DNA of 64,000 nucleotides, from positions 10,105,443 through 10,169,442 of the forward strand of contig CP154956.1 in assembly GCA_039621445.1 (NCBI GenBank). Direction: 5' to 3'. The position numbers and the translations under genes were made by a program. Below are positions 31,901 to 43,329 of this stretch, in pieces (within the stretch, counting starts at the first letter, position 1; each line of letters begins with the position of its first letter). The notes below the pieces were generated by a model. That model was not told where the DNA came from. It saw only the letters and a list, made by a program, of their open reading frames with translations, and did no database searches. The DNA comes from Euglena gracilis (taxonomy: Eukaryota; Euglenida; Euglenophyceae; Euglenales).

Positions 31901-32159
31901 AGGAGGATTCCTCTCTTCTCGTGGGATTTTTTTCGGATCCCCCAAATTGACCCCCCAAAATGGGTTTCCCGGCTGGGGGGGGGGTGGGGTACCCCCTCGG
32001 TGGATGGGTTCGAGACCCCCTCCTCCTCCCCCCCGGCCTTCAAAGCAAGCCCTGTTCTGAACCGCCCCACTGTTCCGGCAGCCTGGAGCAGTACTCCACT
32101 GGCGAATGGAGTCCGGGCTGCCCCGGAGGCACGCCGCCACGCCCGTGTCTCCCCCGCAG
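28912..32159. other. Candidate intron with G-rich blocks
   Basis: Besides the repeat at 29275 it holds GGGTGGGTGGGTT clusters at 31045–31100 and 31175–31195, C runs, and GGGGTGGTTGACCCCC. No exon supported. Confidence 0.45.
29275..29565. repeat. Dispersed repeat pair, copy 2, with CCCCATTTAAGTGC end
   Basis: Same sequence as 18590–18875, preceded by CCCCCCATTTAAGTGCACAT and TATCGGACCGAAGATTCGGA, which are probably the 5' end of the element. The 18.6 kb copy has lost or diverged this end. Confidence 0.8.
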
Positions 32160-32221
32160 GCCGGGGTGGTCATCTACAAAGCCCCGCCCTTCACCGCCAG
32201 AAGTGCGCCGAAGGAGGACAG
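32160..32221 (+). CDS. Candidate 62-nt exon
   Basis: Acceptor GTGTCTCCCCCGCAG and donor GTGCTGTT. One frame reads AGVVIYKAPPFTARSAPKED. Another reads RGGHLQSPALHRQKCAEGGQ and would lead in phase to the exon at 36579. An upstream acceptor at 32081 could lengthen it. The splice sites are convincing, the frame is not. Confidence 0.4.
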
Positions 32222-35200
32222 GTGCTGTTTTGCGGCGGGCGGGGGGCCCCCGGCGGTCTTCCAGGGACGGGGTTTTCCCTACAGGGCCGCCTCTTAAGGA
32301 CCGCCCTTGGGCCCAAGGGCTGGCCAACGGCCGGTTTGGGGCTCGAAAGTCAAAAAAGCCTAAAAAACATATTTTTTTAATGTTTTTGGTGGATGGGCGA
32401 TGGTCCAAAATGTCAGGAATTATTTTTTTTTGCCCGAAGCCGTCCTGCTTTGGCCAGAGTGGGTCCATTTCTCCTGAGGGGTCTTCATTGAATGGGACGG
32501 GTTTTCTTTTCCGCAAAGGAGCGCCTCGGGTGGCAGGGTTTTTTCAGATTGGGAACCCCCACCCCCTGGGTCCACCCCACCTCCTTTAAGTTAATAAAAC
32601 CCCCTCCCCGCAAACCTGGCCAAGATGATTTCAATTTTCTGGGGGAGGTCACAGGGTCCGCGCCACCATCCTGGCTGGAACTAGGGGGAAAAAGCATCAC
32701 AGATGTATTAAAAACTTTTTGTGGACATCCCTGCCCAAAAGGGGGAGAGGGGGTCACAAGTGGGGGGGGGGGCAAGTTTCATGCAGGCCCATCACAGTGG
32801 AAATTGGCTGAAACCACTCCCTGTCAGGGTTTTATCCAAACGTTCCAACCAAACTTTTTTTCCCCATAGCCCTAGGCTGCAGTATCAGTCACTTTGGAAA
32901 TGGTAATAAGGAAACAAGAGACAAGCTTTTGAAGCAATTAAAGTGCTGAGAACAAAAACCAGGGTCTCCAATACTCCCATTCACACTTGGAGGTGTTATG
33001 AATATTATCAAACATGTTTTTGGGTATGATTGTCTCAAATTACTGATCAATTTCAGGCCTTTTTTTTGCCAATTTGTCAGAGGAATTCATCAGCCACCAG
33101 GGTCTTTCAGTAAGACCCAGGGATTTATATCTGGTTGGTTTGGCTGGTTGGCTTTGAGATTGTTTGTAGGTCTAGGGTAAGGTCTATCTTGTTGCTTGTG
33201 TTCCCTTGAAGCTTTTTTTTTTTGAAACAACTTCCTCCCACTGCCTCTCTGCATCTTTACGTGCAATTATGCACAGGAGATTTGTGGCATGCACCAACCC
33301 TGCTGAAACATTTGCGTCTGTTTATGCTTTTTGTCACTCATTATATTTTCTTCATGGTTTGAGCCCAACCGTGTGCTCTTTCAGGCCATCCCGAAATCGT
33401 CGAAATTCGGACACGGTCAGTGAATCCGATGTATGTTCAGATCATGCGTTGCATCGTTGTGTGCGCATCTTATTTGTTCTGACCAATGTGTTTTTTTCTT
33501 TGCTTCTAGGAATCATAAAAATGTCCCATTGTTTTCGTTCCTCTGCCTTCTGAAATACAGCGATTTCCAATTTAATTTTGTTATTTTATAATGGTGTATT
33601 GTACAGGGGGAAAAACACGGTATTTTTTCGCATTTTTGGCGAATTTTTTCGTGATTTACCATTTTTTTTAAATTTTTTTGACCATTTCTGCTATTTGTTT
33701 TTGCAATGTTTGTTTTTTTTTGACATTTTCCTCATATTTCCATACATTGTTGTAATTCTGGTGCCATTTTTGCATGTTTTTTTTTGGGGCATTTTTTTGC
33801 ATTTTTGTGATTTTTGAGCCTTTTCTCTCAGATTTTGAACGCTTTTTTTGCATATCTTTTGCACATTTTTGTTAACGTTTTTTGAGGCTGGACTAATATT
33901 TTTCATCTAGAATGTCTTCCCACAGATAGAATATCTGTGCACAGAAAGTTGCGCAGATCGTCGATATTAAATGCTGAATTTTTATATGGAAGTCTTGGAA
34001 AACTTCCTTGAAGAAGACATTCTGCTTGGAAGACTGCTATGCACATAAAAATCTTTCCTCCATTTCACCAATCAATCAGGGATTTCTTGGACGTTGTACC
34101 CCCCCCCCCCGGGGGGGTGGGGTGGGGTGGGTGGGAACCACGAATGGCCTTGTTGCCCCCCCGGGTTATTTGGCCTTTTTCTTCCGGCACAAAGCACCAA
34201 ATTCTTTGATCCAAAATTGACTTTGCATTTCAGGGGTAGCTTAAATTTTGATTTTGAGCAGACTCCCATGGGTTGCGGGTTTGGGGGTTGCTGAAATTTG
34301 GGTGTCAGTCAGCTGGGCCCCAAGGGTTGCTTGTATTTGGGGGTTGCTTAATCTTGGAAGGGTTGCTTAAATCTGTTGGGAAAGAATCCTGCAATCAATG
34401 AGAACCCCAGAGAGTTCATTTCAACCCGTAATGACAGGTGTTGGGCTCTTCTGTGTCCTCGGTGTCATCAAGCATCGGCCTGCCCAGCCTTTTCCTTCCC
34501 CTTGATGCTCCATTTGGTTTGGTTTGTCAAGTTTCCTCTCCTTTTTTCTTTTTTTGGTTTCAAACCATGAGTTTGATGTTGGGATCTTCTCATTTGCATT
34601 TTTTTCCCCACCATCATCCGTTACGATTCCCGTATGTGGCGAAATTGTGCACTGTGCATTCTCAATATCTCGTCATTTACTCAATGAAAGGTTCCACGAA
34701 CACACGAGACTTTTAAAATACTCGTTTTTAGGAATAAAATGCTTGGCTTGGGTAGGCTTTGTTGGGGAGTCTGATAAGATAACGAGGCCATGAGGATGGT
34801 GGATTCCCAGAATCATTCAGCGGCAAACTTTTCTCTGCCGTTTCACCGTTATATCTGTGTTCACCATTTCATCGTTATTTCGCGAGGAGGCTGCGAACCG
34901 ACCAGCGAGTCTTCATCCAGCCCATCGCAGGTGTGGAGCTGCCTGTAAAAATCAAACAGTGATCTTTGAACATGCCTAGACCACTCCAAACCACCAAACC
35001 AGGAGGCACCGAAAGAAAAATTGATACAGAAACATGCAGACAAAATGTTCCATAATGAGGTCGGGTAAAAGAATTAGCTGGAACTGTATGCCATATCGAT
35101 ATGAGGCAGTGGCATAATACCGCACATTCCAAGTCACCGCATGTTCTTTTTGATCTTAAGCGGTGTGAAACACACACCAAACAATCCCCAAAGCCCTTTC

Positions 35201-36578
35201 ATAATTCTCTGGAAGGATGGCAAATAATCTATCAACTTTTGCACCTGGGGGAAGGGCAGAATGACAAGCAAACCCGCAACCTACACACCTAGATTTGCAT
35301 TTGGGAGGTTATAAGCGGGTGAGGTTTATGTGTGTGAGGTTTATGGCGAAATGAGCAGCGAGGTGGGGTTTCCTGGCTTTCCAGAATTTCCCAGGATTTA
35401 GATGGCAGAGAATCGCTCGCATATGCCGGTTGGGCGCCCCGGCACATGCTTTTTTAAAAAAATATCTGTTGAGACCGTTTGCTGTTTCCCCCGCCGCACA
35501 TCAAGCATGCTCGTAACCTTTTTGGACACACAAGAATGGGCCAGAAAAGGTGCATCTGGTTCAGAGGCTAGAAAATTTTTGTCCACACTATGGGTCCCGT
35601 ACAACTGGGGTGGGGTGTGGGTCCCAGCTGATCTGTGACGGAGGGGGAATGGTACCTCATGCGCAGTGGTTTCTGCCTTGAGGTTTGGGCAAATGCCGGA
35701 GTGACCTAGTTTTCTCTGGGATTTGAAATACGAAAAGGAGCCAGTTTGTTTGGGCAGGTCTGCAAGTGAAATGGAGGAATTGAGATCGAGCACCAACGTA
35801 ACAGGGGGGGGGTTCAGCATTGCAACTTTGGGGCTATACTGACTCCGACGACCCAGGGAGGCGTGGCCAAATACCTTTAAAGAAGGGAGGCGTTGTTGGC
35901 CCCAAAGCCGTGGCAGGCTGAATTTGACCAACTGGGAGCCTTGCTGTGCCTGCCCAGGCAGGCATCCCCCTGCCACCCGGGGGGGGGCGGTAGCCTGCTG
36001 GCACTCCAGGGCATTCTGTGACCCCCCAAATATGACCCCCTGGCAAAGCAGATCTCCCCAAGGACCCCATGACATTGCTGAACATTTTCACCACCCGAAC
36101 CAGAATATTGACCGTCCTCATGTGCCTGTGCCTCAAATAATGTGTATTTTTTTTCATTTGCTTGAATCAAGTTCTTTAACCCCCTTTTTTAATTGTTTCA
36201 TTATCCCTTTGTGGGGAAATTTTCATTAATTAATTAATAATTAATTAATTCATTAATGCCATTTGTTGACCCTTTCTTTGGCCCTTCCGCGGAGAGAATT
36301 TTTTCCGGCAAAATAAACCAAACTCCCTAAATAAAAACAGCTTTTCAGCAAAGAGGGGTGACCTAACCCCCCCCCCCCTGGCTCGTCGTTAACCACCTGC
36401 GGAGCCCCTCCAGGGTTAAAGAGATCTTTTCTTGAGGATGATTTGGGAATGGTGTCGAGATGAAAGGTCTCACAGAGAGGACGGAGACACCGACGCTGGC
36501 GTGATCTGGTTTCTGGTGTCGACTGAGCAGCCAGGGACAGGCAGGGTCCTCCCCCCCCCCTGATACGCCTCATCCTAG
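32222..36578. other. Candidate intron, T-rich and mixed, no exon supported
   Basis: 33600–33900 is T-rich with TTTTTTGCATTTTTG units, as at 36890–37280. A − strand ORF of 225 codons (35398–36075) has no domain and overlaps a GCCTGCCCAGGCAGGC repeat also present at 23697. An ATTAATTAATT palindrome lies at 36224–36256. Confidence 0.4.
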
Positions 36579-36653
36579 GGGAGTGCACACTCCGTGTTCT
36601 ACACCAATGCGTGCAAGGTGGCGGAGCGCCTGAAGGAGAAGGATGAGCAGCGG
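36579..36653 (+). CDS. Candidate 75-nt helical exon upstream of OTU core
   Basis: Acceptor CATCCTAG at 36578 and donor GTCTGT at 36654 give 25 codons: GSAHSVFYTNACKVAERLKE then KDEQR. It is charged and helix-forming, with phase 0 at both ends. The other two frames hit stops, so this is one of the better upstream exon candidates. Confidence 0.5.
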
Positions 36654-37479
36654 GTCTGTTGCCGCCTGCAGCCCCGACCCCCTCTGTGACGGTGCACAGA
36701 ACACTGGCAGCGGGAAAAGAAATTGGAAACAAAAGAAAAGAAAAGATAAATGAAAGGAAAAGAAGAGAACAGAAAGGAAAATAATAAGGCGCAGAGGCCA
36801 GTCCCCATAGGCTGTGAAGGTGGCAACTCGTCATTTCGGGATGAACAATGCAAGGGGGGGATGTGGTTCGCATTTTTCCACGTGTTTGCGAGATTTTTTT
36901 GCACGTTTTTTTTCAAATAATCCAAAAATGCGCATTTTCTTCCACATTTCTTTCCGGCATTCTTTTCATTTTTTTTTTTTAGTGTATCGTTTGCTTTTCG
37001 GTGCACTTTTTCGGAGTTTACCCAATTTTGGCATGTTTTGACTTTTTTTGCATTTTTTTTTTGCAGTTTTTTCTCTGAAAATCTCGATTTTTTTGAATTC
37101 AACATTTTCCTCATAATTCCATTAAATTTGGTGCCATTTTGGCATGTTTTTGGGTTTGTTATTTTGCATTTTTGTGAATTTTTGTGCCTTTTGCATTAGT
37201 TTTTTGCACATTTTTGTGCAATTGTCCAAAAATGTGCATTTTTTGCGTATTTTTGCGCATTTTTTGCATTTTTTTTTTGGGGCTGCTCCAGCCCTCCACA
37301 GTGGAAACCCCAAGGGTGATGCGTAATTCTCCATTTCAAACCCTCACCTCCGCGCTTAACTGTTTATGGTTTGGAATGGAATCTGAAAACATGCAAATTA
37401 TTGGGTCTTTTTTTTTTGAATTTTGAGCACTCATTACGCCACCCACTCATTTCGCTGTACAGGCGCGTGCTGCACACAC

Positions 37480-37996
<517 letters not shown>

Positions 37997-38051
37997 GCCA
38001 CCACCCACCTGCCCATCTGCTGACCACGTGCAATTGTGCTTGCTTTCTCAG

Positions 38052-38102
38052 GGCCCCGGTAAAATGGTCGAAGTCCCTTCTGCTGCGGCGACTATCACCT
38101 GC
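38052..38102 (+). CDS. Candidate exon just upstream of OTU catalytic exon
   Basis: The acceptor CTTGCTTTCTCAG at 38051 directly follows the CA/CACG microsatellite. Phase 0 from the exon at 36579 gives GPGKMVEVPSAAATITC. A donor GTATTC at 38103 in phase 1 would join to CC at 38500. The chain of phases is consistent, but other donors downstream are possible. Confidence 0.35.
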
Positions 38103-38499
38103 CGTATTCCTGGCCGGTCCCAACGGGAGGAGAACATCCGGGCCGGGAAGCGCGCGTGGGGGCCGTCCTGCACGGATGAGAAACAACAAATACCAAAATA
38201 ATGCTGTCTGTGTAGAATGATCTTCAAAATAGTGTGCGATTCGAATTCTGTTTCATTATACTTGCATTATATTTGTTTCATATTCCATTGTACTTATTGT
38301 GCTCAATATATGTTCCTTTTTGTATTTGTTACAAACGTACATGTTATCCAATATGTATATTTTATTTGGTGTATTTGCTGTGATTGATGTATTCCATTGT
38401 GCTTGTGATGCTGTTACAATTCCAATATTATGCCGAACACAGCAAACCTCATCGGGCGCATCAGAGCACTCCAAATTCGGTGTTCGGTCTGGGAGCCAG

Positions 38500-38644
38500 C
38501 CCGGCCGGCCCCTCGCTCCATCTTGGCCATCCGCACCTCGGGCCTCATGGTGCAGCAGGAGCGCATGGTGGACGACGGCAACTGCCTGTTCCGCGCCATC
38601 TCCCACCAGCTGTATGGTACGCAGGAGCGGCACCAGGAGGTGAG
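38500..38644 (+). CDS. OTU exon with catalytic Cys
   Basis: Encodes RSILAIRTSGLMVQQERMV then DDGNCLFRAISHQLYG, the Cys box of OTU proteases. The donor at 38645 is GTGTGTATG, the start of a GT-rich microsatellite, and splits AG|A of the Arg in HQEVREQ. The acceptor is placed at CCAG 38499. The frame stays open further upstream, so the left border is a guess. Confidence 0.88.
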
Positions 38645-41600
38645 GTGTGTGTATGTGTGTGTATGTGTGTGTATGTGTGTGTGTGTGTGCATGTGTGTGT
38701 ATGTGTGTGTGTGTATGTATGTGTTTGTGAGTGTGGGTGTGAGTGTGCGTGTAACCCCCCCTAAGTGCGCAGTGCCCAAATGGTGCGCAGTCCCCAAATA
38801 AGTGGCACACCCCGAGGGCCCGAAAGTCAAAAAGTGCGCACCCCCCAAAAAAGCCATTTCACATTGAACCGCTTTTGGGTAGTGCCCAAATAAGTCACAC
38901 TGAATCCGAATCTTCGGTCCGATAATGTGTGCACCCCGTGCACTTAAATGGGGCGAGTTTGCACATGTGTGTGTTAATGTGTGTATGTGTGTATGTGTGT
39001 ATGTGTGTATGTGAATGAGTCTGTACATGCGTATGTGTGCGCGTCTCTGTGTGTGTGTGCGTGTGCACGTGTGTCTGTGCGTGTGTCTAATAATGTATGT
39101 GTGTATGCCTTCGTGTGGGTCGTGGGTGTTTGTGAGTTGTGTGTGTGTGTGCGCGCGCGCGCGCGCGTGTGTGTGCCGGTGGTGGTGGCGGCGGACCGGT
39201 GCCGCGCTATGCCACAGGCATGCCGTCATTTTGGTGTGACGTCACGTCGACCTTTGGACCCACAATCGCCCCATTTTAAAATGAAAATGTTTGAACGACG
39301 TTGTTAGTTTAAAATATCTGTTCCGCAGAATTTCGTCTCGTGGATTCCCTGAAGTCAAGCCACTGCTTTTGGTTCACATCTTTCCGCGTCCAAAGGGATG
39401 GGATTAAAAAAAAATATCTCAGGTTGCTGAGGCAAACTCCACCCAAAAAAGACCAAAATCAACCGATCTCGGCCTTTTTTTATCAAAAGAATGTGGACAC
39501 CAAAAAAAAAAACGAAGTTAGACAACAATCAAACAATAGTCTACCCAACAACTTCGGCGCTGGGTGGGCTGTTTCCGATAAGTTCCTGCCATCCCATTGC
39601 CAAAAAGCAGCAAGTCCCCCTCCATCTGGAACGGGGAAGGTTCAAGGACCACTCGGAGGGCCCAAACAAGTCCTGAGGGGCTCGAGAATTACTTTTAGGC
39701 AACTCATACAAGCCTTCAAACCGGTGGTGACCCGGGGGTTGTACGGGCACAGGGGGGTTGGAAGTGGCTCACGGGGTGAGGGACTGGTTGGGTCTTTGAA
39801 TATTCACCCCGACCAACGCTGTCCAGCTTTTCAGTTTCTGACCAACGCTGTCCAGTTTTTTTTTTTGGACAAAAATGCGTGTTTAAAATCTAAAAAAAGA
39901 CACCTATTTCAGTGATGAAAACCTATTGTTTAAAAGGAAAGGTTTTAAACCAGTTTGCAGCCAATTAAACGTTTTTAACAGCGGCCCTGACAGTGACCCC
40001 CTCCCCTCCGGGGATTGGCCAGTTTAGCCACCGCCCTCCCACAGAGAGCAATGTGTGCAGCAGCTGATGCAGCGCCGGGAGGCCTACGCCCTGTACTATG
40101 GCAGCGATGAGGAGTACGACCGGTACGTCGCCAGCATGAAGGGCCTCGGGTACTGGGGGGACGAAGTGGCGCTGAAGGCCACCTGCGATCGGCTGGAATT
40201 CGGTGCGTCCCCCGTCGATGCCCGTTTCTGATTTTGTTCCCGTCCCTTTTGCTTCATTGACATGGGTTTGAGTTTGGATTTTGCGTTGGTAGTGAGCTGC
40301 TGAGATGAGAAGTTGCTTTTGAACAGAATACTTTTTTGGTCAATTTTTTTGGAATGATTATGCTTGGCATGTTTATGAATTTTGTCGTCAAAATTCAGCC
40401 ATTCTCACACGCCGCGCCAACCCTAATTCGGCTCTCATTTGGCCGCATCGCTGCCCCTGCGGTTTTTTTTTGCAGTTTGCGGTTTTTTTCACAGTGGCCT
40501 ACGTCCTAACCTCGACCTCTGGCAATTGGTATCTCCGTTACGTGCCGGGGCATATGGAGCAGGACCAGTTTGTGAAGTTGAAGAATATCTTTCTGCCGCA
40601 GGAGCCTCTGTCCCACCCTGCCGAAGGGACGTTTCATTTCTTTGCGTCCATCCACACCCCCCACCCCCCAGATACCGGGGGGGGGAAATTGGATGCCGAA
40701 AAAATTGATTGGGAAAAAATTGGCGTACAGAAATCCTGCCAATTTTTTCCGGCCCTTTTTTGAAAATCCTGCCTCAAAATTTTCAAAATCGCCCCTTTTT
40801 GCATCTTGCAAAAAAACCTGCCAATTTTTTCCGGGCCGTTTTCAGGTTTGGCACCAATTTTTTCAGCTTCCAATTTTGTCGGTTCTAATTTTATCTAGCT
40901 TCAATTTTTTCCCCCCCCGGTAACAGCCCCACAGATGAAGCTCGTCCATTTGGAGGATTATAAACTGACCATTTCCCACCGATTCAAATGTTCTCAATGC
41001 TGTCATTTGAACCACGATGTGCAATGAAATAATTAGAATCCCCTTTGGGGGTTAACCAAAATAGCAGGCCTTTAAAATGATACCCAGCAGCTTCTCCCCG
41101 CAATCCCCCCCCGCAATGCCCCATACCCCCCCATGTGCTGAGAGCAAAATGCAACAAACTGAATGGAAAAATCACTTTTTTTGTGGATTGTGGAGTCGCA
41201 AGCGATACCATATGTTAGTTCTGGATTTTCCACACCAGTAATATTCTCAAGAACAAAAACCCGTCCTTTGGGCTCTGTGTGGTTCAGTCTTCTTACCATG
41301 ACCAGTCAGAAAGTCATGACTGACTGGTCATGGTCAGTCATGACCACGACTGGCCATGGCTGACTGGTGGTCAGTTGGTCATGACTGACTGACTGACTGT
41401 GGTTGACCCGCCTGTGGTTGCGTTGCGTGGCCGTGACGCTGCGTTGACCACATGGTTTCTTTCCATTGCTGATCATGCCCACCTAAGGGGTAACTTGGCC
41501 CCTTGTGGACGGATCTTTGGGTCGTTGGTTTTCGAGATTCTGTATTTGTGGTTCGCAAATCCTATCACCAACGTCTGCTTAATTCCCCCAACACTCCATT

Positions 41601-43329
41601 GTGGTTACTGTCGGTGTGGCGGCCCCTGCCTTCCAACCTACCTGTCCCCCACTCGGACCATCCCTTTTTATGCTCCACGCTGGGCGCCTGTGGCTCCAAC
41701 TCATGACCGAAGCACACACTGACTCGCTGGCCGACCTCCCCCCCCCCCCCCAGGTTACTGACTGGTTTTCTCAGAGTCACTGACCAGGTTTTTGGTGCAA
41801 AGCCCCCCCCCCCCAGGCAGGGTATTAAGTGAGCGTTGGTTTTGTACAGGGGGAGGGGAGGGGTCCAACCACCCACACCCCCGGGGGGAGGGGGGGTCCA
41901 GACCATAAATTCACTATACACTTTTGTGACCCCTCCCCCCGGGGGGTGGGTGGGTTTTCAAGAGTGGGTGGGTGGGTTGGGGCCCTGGAACCCCCCCTCC
42001 CCCCGGGGTGGGGTGCAATGTGGGTCAGATTTTCCCCCGGCCAAAGGCCGGACCGGAAGTGGTTTTTCACCGTTGTCCGATTTTGGCTGGATTTTTGGGT
42101 GGGTGGGTTTTCGAAGAGTGGGTGGGTGGATGGGTTTGGGCCTGGGAATAGTGCCCCCCCCCCCCTGGAGGCCACTGAATCTATGGTCCAGACCATCCCC
42201 CCTCAGGGCTGAGGGGGGGTCTGGGGACCCCCCATGGAACCAAAAAATATTTCTTCCCTGGCGCTTCGTACCGACAAACTTATGTTTTTATCATCTGTTT
42301 TTGTCAACAACACAATTTTGGGATTTTTTTGAAGCCCTAAAAAATTTTCTGGCGCTTTGCGCCGGTTTTTTTTTTTAACCTGGGGGGTTCCCCTTTTCCC
42401 TCACCACCTCTCACTTAATACCCTGCCCCCCCCCCCCCCTGGGGACGGGCTCGGCAAAAAAAAGCAAACAAAGTGACCCAGCGCCCAAAGCCATTTCCCC
42501 CCCACATGTATTGTCAGTCTCGTCAGCATCCCAGAGTGGCTGACCCCCTGCCTCTGGATGCAACAGGGGGGGGGGTTGTGACCGGCTGGTTCTTCGAAAA
42601 AAGTTACTGACTGTTTTTTTCAGAAGAGTGGACGTGACCCCCCCCTCCTCTCTCTGGGGGGTTTCGGTCAAAAACCATATGCCCCAAAGAGGGTTGGCCT
42701 GGCCTCATTCACTACAACTCCCTCAGCTACTTGGATGGCAGCTCCATCAGTCTGACGCCCGATGCCCAGGGATTCCCAGTGACACCCTCAAAAGACCCAA
42801 CCCTTATTGTCTTCCACCAATAACCTAAAATCCACCCAGGGGGGGTTATTTGTTACCTCCGGCGCGGGGGGTGAAAAGTGGGTTGTTGGGTGAGTCTGAG
42901 GCCAGACCCCCAGGGAGGGGGATACGTTTCAGCGCAAAAGTGCCCAAAAGTTTTGGGCAATGCCCTTAGATGACCCGGTTTTTGAGTCCCCCCAGGTATG
43001 GTCCTGTGCCGTGTTGGGTGGGGGTGGTGTGCCCAAGCCATCTACAACGTGCCTGTGCCCCAACTCACAAGAATACATCATGTGCACGTCGTTGAAGCCG
43101 CAATGCAAATTCCCATTTTTATGTATTTTTCACTGGAAATGTAATATAGTTTATGCCCTAAAACTCATGACGCCTTGAGAACACGCACAGGTTTACACAG
43201 CAGATCGGCGCTTGTGTCGATGTGTGCGCCAACTCACCCCGGGGTCTTTATGGCCTCCCTGCCCCCGAGGTGGCCGCTCTGCCCGAGTTGAACTGCGACA
43301 CGCGTCGGGTGTTTGTTGCCGCGAGTTGA
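38500..43329 (+). CDS. OTU-domain deubiquitinase, catalytic core (5 exons)
   Basis: An ovarian-tumour (OTU) family cysteine protease, expected to cut ubiquitin chains. Exons 38500–38644, 40045–40202, 40495–40607, 42701–42778 and 43201–43329 stay in frame throughout and end in TGA. Family motifs in order: MVDDGNCLFRAISHQLYG (catalytic Asp and Cys), HQEVREQCVQQL, then Y...YGSDEEYDRYVASMKG, GYWGDEVALKATCDRL, YVLTSTSGNWYLRYVPG, KNIFLPQE and IHYNSLSYLDG (catalytic His). The WGDxxxL, LTS and IFL...HYNS blocks are the layout of plant OTU9–12 proteases. All catalytic residues are present, so activity is likely. The true N-terminus lies upstream: candidate exons back to about 17 kb would add a CUE-like segment and Ala/Pro linkers. 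Three introns are GT–AG; the one before the His exon is not. The 5' extent is unresolved. Confidence 0.9.
38645..38752 (+). repeat. GT/GTAT-rich microsatellite at OTU donor
   Basis: GTGTGTATGTGTGTATG units start at the exact splice donor of the catalytic Cys exon. Confidence 0.9.
38755..38955. repeat. Element with CCCCCTAAGTGCGCA and TGCACTTAAATGGGG ends
   Basis: Inverted ends (CCCCCCTAAGTGC / GCACTTAAATGGGG) and an inner CCGAATCTTCGGTCCGATAA near the right end. Related right ends at 24153–24212 and 29275–29326. Confidence 0.7.
38956..39180. repeat. GT-rich irregular microsatellite
   Basis: TGTGTGTATGTG and GCGCGCGCGCGCGC blocks inside OTU intron 1. Confidence 0.9.
40045..40202 (+). CDS. 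OTU exon with WGD motif
   Basis: The acceptor CCACAG at 40044 and donor GTGCGTCC at 40203 are clean. It encodes EQCVQQLMQRREAYALYYG, EEYDRYVASMKGLGYWGDEV and ALKATCDRLEF. Phase 2 in and phase 1 out fit both neighbouring exons without adjustment. Confidence 0.92.
40495..40607 (+). CDS. OTU exon with LTS and IFL blocks
   Basis: The acceptor TTTCACAG at 40494 joins phase 1 to give FVAYVLTSTSGNWYLRYVPG then HMEQDQFVKLKNIFLPQEP. The frame stays open for some distance into a repeat shared with 22.66 kb. The right border at 40607 is set by an in-frame GCCT direct repeat with the start of the next exon, not by a GT donor. Confidence 0.8.
40673..40922. repeat. Dispersed repeat with GCCGAAAAAATTGATTGGGA, copy 2 (in OTU intron 3)
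   Basis: Same family as 22663–22850 with an extra internal block of about 60 bases. It begins directly after the readable end of the third OTU core exon, so it may have inserted next to the splice border. Confidence 0.8.
41296..41405. repeat. Overlapping palindromes of GACTGACTGGTCATG
   Basis: CATGACCAGTCA–TGACTGGTCATG, CATGACTGACTGGTCATG and GGTCATGACTGACTGACTG occur in alternating orientation, giving several possible hairpins in 110 bases. Confidence 0.8.
41830..42250. repeat. GGGTGGGTGGGTT-rich block in OTU intron 3
   Basis: Two units with GGGTGGGTGGGTTTTC followed by GAGTGGGTGGGTGG, each preceded by poly-C/G and ATTTTGGCTGGATTTTTGGG. Same family as 31.04–31.20 kb. Confidence 0.75.
42349..42692. 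repeat. GGCGC hairpin with T run and GACTG repeats
   Basis: TGGCGCTTTGCGCCGG then a T run (42351–42376), a C run at 42425, and GTTACTGACTGTTTTTTTCAG at 42603–42623. Confidence 0.6.
42701..42778 (+). CDS. OTU exon with catalytic His (IHYN)
   Basis: Encodes GLIHYNSLSYLDGSSISL then TPDAQGFP. HYNS is the catalytic His box. The donor CCA|GTGACACC is in phase 0 and leads in frame to 43201. The left border is the GCCT direct-repeat join. The canonical choices (AG at 42689 or 42691) do not match the phase of any donor that keeps the IFL block. Confidence 0.82.
43201..43329 (+). CDS. Probable last exon of OTU gene
   Basis: The acceptor is ACACAG at 43200 and phase matches the His exon. It reads QIGACVDVCANSPRGLYGLP, APEVAALPELNCDTRR, VFVAAS and TGA at 43327. 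No domain recognised. An alternative donor CGG|GTGTTT at 43309 would let the gene continue. The exon call rests on phase, GC-rich third positions and a natural-looking peptide. Confidence 0.55.
   Translation, partial: QIGACVDVCANSPRGLYGLPAPEVAALPELNCDTRRVFVAAS

Noticed and set aside
35398-36075. 225-codon − strand ORF
   Set aside because: Crosses a dispersed repeat (GCCTGCCCAGGCAGGC) and a C run. No domain, no splice-site support, codon use unlike the conserved exons.
40610-40680. Third OTU core exon continuing as SHPAEGTFHFFASIHTPH
   Set aside because: It runs into a dispersed repeat, and the true His box IHYNSL is in the exon at 42701. The IH in this stretch lacks the Tyr-Asn that follows in the family.
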